64,000 nt of DNA from assembly GCA_041392805.1 (NCBI GenBank), contig JAWKLJ010000002.1, positions 325,001-389,000 of the forward strand, in the 5' to 3' direction. This document shows positions 33,803-41,484 of the stretch, piece after piece; the stretch's first letter is position 1, and the number at the start of each line of letters is the position of its first letter. The translations under genes and the position numbers were made by a program. The DNA is from Saprospiraceae bacterium. GTDB lineage: Bacteria > Bacteroidota > Bacteroidia > Chitinophagales > Saprospiraceae. The notes below the pieces were generated by a model that had not been told where the DNA came from, did no database searches, and worked only from the letters and a program-made list of their open reading frames with translations.

Positions 33803-36622
33803 ATGGGAAGAACCATTATTATCTGTGTAGGAATTTGTTTACTCCTGTCTAGCACAAAAGAAGCATCACTGCCGCCTATCCTTGAACCAAGCTCAATGGC
33901 CTATGGGCCAGATGGGCGCCTGGTTATCGCCTGGAACGCCAAGCTTTGGCTAGCCGTAGTTGATGCTGGAAAAGACGGTCTCCTGAAAAGTGATTGGCGA
34001 CAAATAACCTTTGGGACCTCGGAAGAGCGAGACCCTGTTTGGATGCCCGATGGCAAAAGCTTGGTTTTTTCGTCCGATCGCGCAGGTCAATTTGATCTTT
34101 GGCAAATAAGCCTTCCGAAGCTTGACCCTGTTGGCGATCCGACCCTTTTGATTCAGTCTCCGCAGGCGGATATCCAGGCGAGTATTGCCAAGGATGGGAC
34201 CATGGTTTGGGTGAGAGGCCTTGGCGCTGATGCAGATATTTGGGTAAAAAAGAAGGAAGGTTTACCCACCCAATTGACGAGTATATTGGGCCCTGATCAT
34301 TCTCCCGCTATTCATCCCAATGGCCAGCAACTGCTTTATATCAGTGAAAGGAAAGGAAACCAGCAATTGCAGTTAATGGATTTGTTGGACAAAAAGAAAA
34401 AGCGGAGTCTGCCAGTTGCCCGAACGGCTTTGTCGCCTCAATGGTCCCCCGACGGGCGTCAGATCACTTACGCGACGCGCAATCAACCAATGGGGTTATG
34501 GGTGACTGACCCGGAAGGTAGTTATAACAATCTTTTGAGCACCGCCCGGTCAATAGGCGTTTGGGCTTCAGATGGTAGTCACCTGGTTTTATTGGAAATG
34601 CCCAGAAATCCACCCGCGTATAATGGGGACCCACAAAAAGGAGGGGGCCGACGTATTCAGCAAACCAATTGGCAATCATTGGGATTAAGTATCCTCCCCG
34701 CACCCATCCCGCCTGATCAGGAACGGAAAAATACGAGATTGAATATAACGGCCGTGGATACCCCCCTTTTACTAGCCCAATTTGACCAACGAGTAGCTTA
34801 TTTAGATCAACGGTATGGACTGGCAGCGGGAGCAAATGGCGAACAATGGAACCAACTCGTCACCCAATGCCGAAAGGATCTGGCTAAGGCTAAAAAGCAG
34901 GAGGAAGCTGAAGCTATTTTATACCGACTCATCCAGGAAAGGCCACCTTTGAAAAAAGAAGCCACGGGGAAAGCGGGGATTTCGAGCGCTCATCCACTGG
35001 CTACAGCCGCGGGTTTAAGCATCCTCGAAAATGGAGGAAATGTGGTGGACGCAGCAGTAGCGATTTCCTTCGCCTTGGGGGTAGTGGAGCCGGATGCCAG
35101 TGGGGTAGGAGGATATGGAGAAATGCTGATTTACCTGGAAGGAATGGCTGCACCGACCAGTATTGAGTTCCTGACACGTGTGCCGGAGGCTGCTTCCTTG
35201 TCAAATGGGCAATTGCAGTCCTTGCCAAGTAGTGGCCCTGTCTTGGTGAATGTGCCAGGGACAGTTGCAGGGATGGAGTTGGCCTGGCAAAAGTACGGCA
35301 GTAAAAGGGTGCCCTGGGCGAATCTTTTGGCGCCTGCCATTACCTTGGCGAGGGAGGGATTCGTCATAGATGCCTCCTTTGCGACTACCCTGGAAACAGA
35401 GAAGGAGGCTTATATCAAATGTGAGCCTTGTCAATCCCTCTTTTTCAAAAATGGCCAACCCCTGCAAGCCGGGGATACCTTGCGAAATCCAGATCTGGCC
35501 TGGACCCTAAGCATGATCGCCTCCCGAGGACGGGATGGTTTCTATAAAGGCCCTGTCGCCCAACGAATGGTGGAGGATTTGCGGGGAAAAGGCAATGTGA
35601 TGAACCTGGAGGATTTAGCCCGTTATTATGCCGTAGAACGTCCGCCCGTCCAAACGACTTACCGGGGTCATACCATTTATTCTGGCCCGCCTCCGGTGTC
35701 AGGCGGGGCGCTTCTCACTGCAAAATTGAATCTCTTAGATGGTTTTAAATCCCCGCAACCATATACCGGCGATGCGGCGACGCTGCACGCCATGATTGAG
35801 GCCTGGAAGCTGTCGCCCTCTACCAGTGGGCGCCTGGCTGACCCCGGCTTATGGCCAGTCGATTTAACGCCTTTTACGGATAAACCATTTGCCGACGCCC
35901 GTTGGCTATCTTGTTTCAACCCTGCTCAAAGTGTGAATCCCAATGACAGTGCTTGTATTGATACCAGGATAGCAGCCAGCTGGGGTGCCGAAGGCGTCCT
36001 GGAGGCGCGGTCCTCCACCGGAACGACGGCCTTTGCCGTGGCCGACGCCCAGGGCAATATGGTCTCGGTTACCCAAACCCTGGGTACCTGGGGTGGCAAC
36101 TTTTATGTCAGTCCGGGCCTTGGTTTTTTGTACAATGACAAGCTCAGTTCTTATGGCACCAACCCCCAACGTTATAATGCACGTATTCCGTTTGCCCGAA
36201 ATGTCACCAGCATAAGTCCCAGTATGATCTTCAAAGGAACCAAGGGGACACAGGTGCCCTATGTGGCCCTCGGCGCGGCTGGCAACGCCTGGATTAACTC
36301 TGCTGTTTACCAGATGACTAGCGGCATCGTGGACCAAGGCCTGGGACCACAAGCGGCACTGGAATTACCTCGTTTTTTGGTGGGCATGCAAAGAGATGCT
36401 AATAATCGCCAAAAAGTAAAAGAAATTGTGATCCAGCTGGAAGATGGCTTTGCACCTGGCGTGCTGCAACAATTGCAGTTTCTAGGCCACGAACTACAGC
36501 TGATTTCTGCGCCGGGTGAGTTGCGCATGGGCTATGGCGCCGCCGTGATGGTAGAGCAGGGTAGCGTGCGAGCTGGGGCGGACCCGAGGCGCTCGGGGGA
36601 GGCGGGAGCGGTGGAGGAGTAG
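33803..36622 (+). CDS. TolB-like beta-propeller / gamma-glutamyltransferase fusion
   Basis: The 939-residue protein starts with a signal peptide (MGRTIIICVGICLLLSSTKEAS). Residues about 30-330 are PD40/TolB-type propeller blades (ITFGTSEERDPVWMPDGKSLVFSSDRAGQFDLWQIS; LSPQWSPDGRQITYATRNQ). From about 390 it is a gamma-glutamyltransferase/N-terminal-nucleophile hydrolase: GKAGISSAHPLATAAGLSILENGGNVVDAAVA, then GGGALLTA-type substrate loop, and the autocatalytic nucleophile Thr 741 in TGTTAFAVADAQGNMVSVTQTLG. It should cleave gamma-glutamyl bonds of glutathione-like compounds in the periplasm. The frame is open upstream to 33665, overlapping the methyltransferase gene; the signal peptide supports 33803. 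Fusion to a propeller is unusual. Confidence 0.88.
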   Translation: MGRTIIICVGICLLLSSTKEASLPPILEPSSMAYGPDGRLVIAWNAKLWLAVVDAGKDGLLKSDWRQITFGTSEERDPVWMPDGKSLVFSSDRAGQFDLWQISLPKLDPVGDPTLLIQSPQADIQASIAKDGTMVWVRGLGADADIWVKKKEGLPTQLTSILGPDHSPAIHPNGQQLLYISERKGNQQLQLMDLLDKKKKRSLPVARTALSPQWSPDGRQITYATRNQPMGLWVTDPEGSYNNLLSTARSIGVWASDGSHLVLLEMPRNPPAYNGDPQKGGGRRIQQTNWQSLGLSILPAPIPPDQERKNTRLNITAVDTPLLLAQFDQRVAYLDQRYGLAAGANGEQWNQLVTQCRKDLAKAKKQEEAEAILYRLIQERPPLKKEATGKAGISSAHPLATAAGLSILENGGNVVDAAVAISFALGVVEPDASGVGGYGEMLIYLEGMAAPTSIEFLTRVPEAASLSNGQLQSLPSSGPVLVNVPGTVAGMELAWQKYGSKRVPWANLLAPAITLAREGFVIDASFATTLETEKEAYIKCEPCQSLFFKNGQPLQAGDTLRNPDLAWTLSMIASRGRDGFYKGPVAQRMVEDLRGKGNVMNLEDLARYYAVERPPVQTTYRGHTIYSGPPPVSGGALLTAKLNLLDGFKSPQPYTGDAATLHAMIEAWKLSPSTSGRLADPGLWPVDLTPFTDKPFADARWLSCFNPAQSVNPNDSACIDTRIAASWGAEGVLEARSSTGTTAFAVADAQGNMVSVTQTLGTWGGNFYVSPGLGFLYNDKLSSYGTNPQRYNARIPFARNVTSISPSMIFKGTKGTQVPYVALGAAGNAWINSAVYQMTSGIVDQGLGPQAALELPRFLVGMQRDANNRQKVKEIVIQLEDGFAPGVLQQLQFLGHELQLISAPGELRMGYGAAVMVEQGSVRAGADPRRSGEAGAVEE

Positions 36623-36638
36623 GGCTTGGACTAAACAC

Positions 36639-37943
36639 TCACTCCCTCCTCCTCCCTCGAATAAATACATCTACATTATCTGGTCGATCATTCATATAAA
36701 AGAGCGAAATTTCTCCCGTTTCCGTTTCGCTGATAACAGCGGGGATGGAATTGGTGGTTAAATACCAGCCTTGGGGCAAAATGACGGTATTTTGATTGCG
36801 ACCAAAGCTACGATCCCAGACCAATTCACCATTATACAGCAGGTAGCGATTGGGGTCTGTATAAGTCTCTTCAATGCGAAGGCGAACGGACTGCCCTTCT
36901 TTTACAGCATCAAACCAGATGGCTACCACTTCGGTTTCTGGTGTGACCGAGGCGCCTAATTTAATACCTTTAGCAGCGATCGCATCTCCTTTTAAGGTCT
37001 CGACGATTAGTTTTTGGCCTGTATCCAGGATGTAGGCGGATGGATTGGAGGCTTTACTCCCTTCCCGCACAATATTTAAGTAGCTATCAATGCCAACCCG
37101 GCTTTCAGTGTAATCATGATAAAGCCGGAAGGAATGCGTTTCCGGTTGCTGCAAAAAGTAGACAATTTCCCGGTCTTGAAAAGCCCGCTCTGAAGGTTGG
37201 TAATCCAGTCGGGCCTTGGATTGGTCAGGGCTGTTGGAGGATGGAGTCGTCGTGGTTGTCCATGGTAGCGGATCTTTGGTAGCCAATTCGACCGCAGGCT
37301 TGGCAAGGAGACGGGCTTTGATCTCATAAGGGACCGCACCCACTCCTCGATTCATAAAGCTTAATTTAAGCTGCCCTTCTGCTGTCAACATCACTTGTGA
37401 GGGATAATTGCAGGAAATCAATTCGTAACCTGCTGGTAGGACCACCGAATTTCGTTTGATACCCAAAGTGCGAGAAAAAACGATTTGTTCCCCCGTTTTA
37501 AAATAGCTGCTGGAATCTGTATAGGTCTTGTCTATTCGAACCCGGGCCTCTCCTCCTTCGGGGATGGGCCGAGCTAGGGCGATTTGTAAATATTCACCAG
37601 CTGCTTCTGCCTGGGCGTATCCGTTTTTTTGAGCAATATTTCCCGATACGATTTTCCATTCCAGGGGTAGGCCAGTCATGCGGTCGTACACAGCGGTTAC
37701 CTCATGTGCACTACCTTTGCGAAGGGTATTATAATAAAATTGAGCGCCCGCAGTCGTGGCACTGACATCGTAGATAATTTGGAATTGATGCGTTGTCGGA
37801 TCCAGCAAAATATACTGGGTGTAGCTATCTGCCTGGGTTTGGCCAATAGATTGAGCCCTTGTTAAAAAACCGATGGTATTCAGGAACAAACCTAGTAGGA
37901 AAATAGCGCGTAAGATTGGATATTTCATTTTATGGTCGATCAT
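36639..37943 (-). CDS. Secreted protein made of two related beta domains
   Basis: The 434-residue protein has a Sec signal (KMKYPILRAIFLLGLFLNTIGFLTRAQ) followed by two copies of a domain of about 190 residues. In both, a central motif recurs: EARVRIDKTYTDSSSYFKTGEQIVFSRTLGIKRNSVVLPAGYELIS in the first and SVRLRIEETYTDPNRYLLYNGELVWDRSFGRNQNTVILPQGWYLTT in the second, each followed by a strand-rich GEISLFYMN or GQLKLSFMN piece. I do not recognise a named family. The gene is divergent from the second gamma-glutamyltransferase, with a 101-bp gap holding an inverted repeat, and convergent with the first one (16-bp gap), so a common role with them is possible but unproven. Confidence 0.8.
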   Translation of the reverse strand: MIDHKMKYPILRAIFLLGLFLNTIGFLTRAQSIGQTQADSYTQYILLDPTTHQFQIIYDVSATTAGAQFYYNTLRKGSAHEVTAVYDRMTGLPLEWKIVSGNIAQKNGYAQAEAAGEYLQIALARPIPEGGEARVRIDKTYTDSSSYFKTGEQIVFSRTLGIKRNSVVLPAGYELISCNYPSQVMLTAEGQLKLSFMNRGVGAVPYEIKARLLAKPAVELATKDPLPWTTTTTPSSNSPDQSKARLDYQPSERAFQDREIVYFLQQPETHSFRLYHDYTESRVGIDSYLNIVREGSKASNPSAYILDTGQKLIVETLKGDAIAAKGIKLGASVTPETEVVAIWFDAVKEGQSVRLRIEETYTDPNRYLLYNGELVWDRSFGRNQNTVILPQGWYLTTNSIPAVISETETGEISLFYMNDRPDNVDVFIRGRRRE

Positions 37944-37988
37944 TTATATTTGGATTACATCTAAATTTAATCTTTTTAGTTAGATTAG

Positions 37989-38018
37989 AGTTTATTAAAG
38001 TTAAAACTTTATTAAACT
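37989..38018. promoter_or_regulatory. Inverted repeat in divergent promoter region
   Basis: AGTTTATTAAAGTT (37989-38002) and AACTTTATTAAACT (38005-38018) are inverted copies with one mismatch and a 2-bp centre, located 27 bp before the start codon of the gamma-glutamyltransferase and 46 bp before that of the divergent two-domain protein. It may be a shared operator, or chance in AT-rich DNA. Confidence 0.45.
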
Positions 38019-38044
38019 ATAACACGACCAAATACCACTAGTAT

Positions 38045-39898
38045 ATGAAACAAGTCAATCTCTTCTTTGTGTTCTTCATTCTTTTTTCTGGTCTTCTTTC
38101 TGCCCAACCAACCCAGAAGCCGGTCATCCATGGACGACATTGGATGGCGATTACCGGCAAACCCTTGGGGGCGACTGCCGGTGCTGCCATTTTCCAGCAA
38201 GGTGGCAATGCGATCGATGCCGCTTGCGGTATGTTGGCTGCTACCGCTACCATGTGGGACGTCCTGAGTTGGGGTGGAGAAACGCAAGCCCTCATTTACA
38301 ATCCAAAGACCAAAAAAGTGATTGGGATCAATGCCCTCGGTGTGGCGCCAACGGGTGCAACCCCCGAATTTTACAAAAGCCAGGATATGCCCTACCCACC
38401 AGCCTATGGCCCCTTGGCTGCAGTGACCCCGGGGACTCCGGGCGGCTTGATGACCATGCTGGCCGAATACGGTACGATGAGTCTCGCACAAGTCCTGGCA
38501 CCCGCCATGCAAATGGCCGAAGGTTATCCGATTGAAGCACAAACGGCTGATGCTATTGAAAGTGGAAAAGATCACATCAAAAAATGGCCTTATTCAAAAA
38601 AAATATTTTTGCCACACCTGGGGGAAGAAAGGGAAGCACCGCACGCGGGTGAAATTTTTAAGCAGACTGACTTATTGGCTACCTTGCAAAAGCTGGTATC
38701 CGCAGAAAAAGAAGCGCTAAAGGCTGGTAAAAGCAGAAAAGCCGCCATTTATGCAGCCTATGATCGCTTTTATCGAGGTGATATTGCCAAAGAATTCGTG
38801 CGGGGCTGTCAGGAGCAGGGTGGGTTGATCACCCTGGAGGATTTAGACAAATGGAAAGTGCATATCGAAGAGCCGGTGATGACCACCTATAAAGGTATTG
38901 AGGTGTATAAGCTCACCCATTGGGTCCAAGGCCCCGTTCTTTTACAGGCCCTGAATATCTTAGAAAATGTGGACCTGAAAGCAATGGGCTATAACACGGC
39001 TAAGTACACCCACACGCTATACCAAGCCATGAATATGGCCTTTGCAGATCGCGATTTTTACTATGGTGATCCCTATTTCCCGCCAGAAGAACCCATCAAA
39101 GGATTGTTGTCTAAAGAATATGCCAAGCAACGATTTGAACAAATGAATTGGGTGAAAAACGATCCTGATGTAGGGCCTGGTGACCCCTATCCTTTCGAAA
39201 ACAAAACGAATCCATTTTTGAACCTACTGGAGGATTGGGGTAAGGCTTCGATTGATGTGATGCAAGATGATGGCACCCGTTATGCCAAGGAAATGACGGA
39301 TGAAGAGGCCTTTTACATGGGAACCACCTCTATCCAGGCCGTGGATAAAGAGGGTTGGGTAGTATCCGTAACGCCTAGCGGTGGCTGGATTCCGGCCTGT
39401 GTTGCCGGGAATACGGGCGTTGGGATGAGCCAACGCATGCAAAGCTTTGTTCTGGATGCCAAACAAAGCCCTTTCAACGTCCTGGAGCCAGGCAAGCGCC
39501 CCCGCGCCACCTTGACACCTAGCCTAGCCCTGAAGGACGGGAAGCCTTTTCTTTCTTTTGCCGTTCAGGGCGGAGATAGCCAGGACCAAAACTTATTACA
39601 ATATTTTCTGAATGTCGTAGAGTTCGGTATGGATGCCCAAGAGGCCGCTGAAGCTGCTAACATCAATAGTTTCCAAATGCGCAGCTCCTTTGGCGAACAC
39701 ATCACCGAACCAGGGAAGCTGCTCCTTCACGACTCCACGCCACCCTGGACCAGGAAGGCCCTCCAGGAAATGGGCTATAAACTCGATTTCGCTCCCCGCA
39801 CCTCCGGGCCAATCAATGCGGTTTATTTTGATTGGAAGAATGGGACATTCTGGGGCGGATCTAGTAATTATGGGGATGATTATGGTATTGGGTGGTAA
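38045..39898 (+). CDS. Gamma-glutamyltransferase family protein
   Basis: The 617-residue protein has a signal peptide (MKQVNLFFVFFILFSGLLSAQ) and the gamma-glutamyltransferase fold. The conserved start is GRHWMAITGKPLGATAGAAIFQQGGNAIDAACGMLAATATMWDVLSWGGE. The autoprocessing threonine is Thr 427 in AFYMGTTSIQAVDKEGWVVSVTPSGG, and GKRPRATLTPSLALKDGKP and AVQGGDSQDQNLLQYFLNVVEFGMDAQEAAEAANI follow. It should be split into a heavy and a light chain at Thr 427 and act on gamma-glutamyl or cephalosporin-like amides in the periplasm; the natural substrate is unknown. It is one of two such genes in the window, not very close to the first in sequence. Confidence 0.9.
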   Translation: MKQVNLFFVFFILFSGLLSAQPTQKPVIHGRHWMAITGKPLGATAGAAIFQQGGNAIDAACGMLAATATMWDVLSWGGETQALIYNPKTKKVIGINALGVAPTGATPEFYKSQDMPYPPAYGPLAAVTPGTPGGLMTMLAEYGTMSLAQVLAPAMQMAEGYPIEAQTADAIESGKDHIKKWPYSKKIFLPHLGEEREAPHAGEIFKQTDLLATLQKLVSAEKEALKAGKSRKAAIYAAYDRFYRGDIAKEFVRGCQEQGGLITLEDLDKWKVHIEEPVMTTYKGIEVYKLTHWVQGPVLLQALNILENVDLKAMGYNTAKYTHTLYQAMNMAFADRDFYYGDPYFPPEEPIKGLLSKEYAKQRFEQMNWVKNDPDVGPGDPYPFENKTNPFLNLLEDWGKASIDVMQDDGTRYAKEMTDEEAFYMGTTSIQAVDKEGWVVSVTPSGGWIPACVAGNTGVGMSQRMQSFVLDAKQSPFNVLEPGKRPRATLTPSLALKDGKPFLSFAVQGGDSQDQNLLQYFLNVVEFGMDAQEAAEAANINSFQMRSSFGEHITEPGKLLLHDSTPPWTRKALQEMGYKLDFAPRTSGPINAVYFDWKNGTFWGGSSNYGDDYGIGW

Positions 39899-39908
39899 GC
39901 AAACATGA

Positions 39909-40004
39909 AAGGCTTTTTTAGGGTATGCGGAGTTATTGGAGGAAAAGCTAACTTGAGTCCTCCAATAACTCTAAATCTCCAATAACTCCGTGTCCAAAAA
40001 ACAA
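39909..40004. repeat. Dispersed GGAGTTATTGGAG inverted-repeat element
   Basis: T-run then gggtatgcggagttattggagg (39912-39941), followed by the complementary tcctccaataactc (39957-39971) and ctccaataactccgtgtcc (39977-39995), giving a long hairpin. It lies between the convergent gamma-glutamyltransferase and DUF1501 genes. Confidence 0.65.
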
Positions 40005-40041
40005 CCTTGACTACCCTCGCCAAATTTAGCATACCCCATGG

Positions 40042-41484
40042 CTAGACAAGCACCTCCTGAATCACCCGTCCGCTCACGTCCGTCAATCGGATGTCGCGGC
40101 CGCTAAAGCGGAAGGTGAGCTGCTCGTGGTTGAGGCCAAGGAGGTGGAGCATGGTCGCATGGAGGTCGTGGATAGAGGTGGGGTTTTCAACAACGCGGTA
40201 GCCATAGTCATCCGTTTGGCCGAATACGGTGCCGCCTTTGATGCCGGCTCCGGCGAGCCAGATGGAGAAAGCCGAAGGATTATGGTCCCGACCATCTTTG
40301 CCCTGAGAAAAGGGTGTTCTACCAAATTCTCCAGCAAACACAACGAGTGTAGTCTCCAAGAGGCCACGCCATTTCAAGTCTTTCAGCAAACCGGCAATGG
40401 GCTGGTCAACAGCATGTGCATTGCGCTCATGGCCATTTTTAAGGTCGGCGTGCTGGTCCCAACGATCGGCTTCGACGCGGGGGCAGGTTAATTCTATGAA
40501 GCGAACATTGCGCTCTACCAGTCGCCGAGCTTGCAAACATTGAGCAGCATATCCTTGGGTATGTTTGTCCTCATCATAAAAGCCATAAAGTTTTTTAGTC
40601 GCCTCCGATTCACCTGACAAGTCCGTTAATTCAGGAACAGAAGCCTGCATGCGATAAGCTAGTTCATAATTCTGAATGGCGCTTGCCACCTGGTCTTCGT
40701 GACCCAATTTTGCCAACAGGCTGTTGTCCATTTGACGGGCAAATTGCAGCTTTTGTTGTTGCAAGGCGGATGCCTCTTCCTGAGGGATGATGTTGGCGAT
40801 GGGGATAGGCCCCGGCCGTAGGATAGAAGCTTCGTAACTGGCAGAAAGAAAGCCGCTTTTGAAATTGTCCAAACCGCCTGGAGGTATCAGGCCCCCATCC
40901 AGTACGACATAACTGGGCAGGTTGTCATTGGCGGCTCCGAGGCCATAGGTGATCCAGGATCCCATGCTTGGCCTTCCCTGGATGCCGATTCCTGTGTGCA
41001 AAAAGTAATTGGCGTTGGTATGTTCTGGAAAGTCTGAAACCATAGACCGAATCATGGCTATATCGTCAACACAAGTCGCTATATGAGGGAACAGGTCACT
41101 GATCCACATGCCACTTTCTCCGTACTGTTTGAATTCCCAGGGACTTTTGAGGATGCGCCCAATATTATTAAACTGGGTGGCATCTACTTTGAATTTCCGA
41201 TAGGGGTCCTCTCCATTTTCCAGGGCTAAACGGGGTTTGGGGTCAAAGCTATCTACCTGTGAAATGCCGCCATCCATGTACAAAAAAATAATACTCTTAG
41301 CCTTAGGCGCAAAATGAGGGGGAAGTAAGGCTAATGGATTAGCAGGTCCTTTGGGCGAGGGTCGATTATTGAGTTGGCATCCCAAGGAACTCATCATGCT
41401 CAAAAGCGCCAGCCCACCAAAGCCATTTTTGCAAAGGTTGAGCATTTGTCGGCGGGAATATGGCGTAGGGTTGCTTGGATTCAT
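40042..41484 (-). CDS. DUF1501 family exported protein (sulfatase-like fold)
   Basis: The 480-residue protein belongs to the DUF1501 family, an alkaline-phosphatase/sulfatase-like fold. It starts with a Tat-type signal (YSRRQMLNLCKNGFGGLALLSMM), has KSIIFLYMDGGISQVDSFDPKP, GESGMWISDLFPHIATCVDDIAMIRSM, FLHTGIGIQGRPSMGSWITYGLG, and the metal-like FAGEFGRTPFSQGKDGRDHNPSAFSIWLAGAGIKGG with GRDIRLTDVSGRVIQE at the end. The start codon overlaps the stop codon of the upstream gene (ATGA), so the two are translationally coupled. This pair is common in Planctomycetes and some Bacteroidota; its reaction is not established. Confidence 0.92.
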   Translation of the reverse strand: MNPSNPTPYSRRQMLNLCKNGFGGLALLSMMSSLGCQLNNRPSPKGPANPLALLPPHFAPKAKSIIFLYMDGGISQVDSFDPKPRLALENGEDPYRKFKVDATQFNNIGRILKSPWEFKQYGESGMWISDLFPHIATCVDDIAMIRSMVSDFPEHTNANYFLHTGIGIQGRPSMGSWITYGLGAANDNLPSYVVLDGGLIPPGGLDNFKSGFLSASYEASILRPGPIPIANIIPQEEASALQQQKLQFARQMDNSLLAKLGHEDQVASAIQNYELAYRMQASVPELTDLSGESEATKKLYGFYDEDKHTQGYAAQCLQARRLVERNVRFIELTCPRVEADRWDQHADLKNGHERNAHAVDQPIAGLLKDLKWRGLLETTLVVFAGEFGRTPFSQGKDGRDHNPSAFSIWLAGAGIKGGTVFGQTDDYGYRVVENPTSIHDLHATMLHLLGLNHEQLTFRFSGRDIRLTDVSGRVIQEVLV

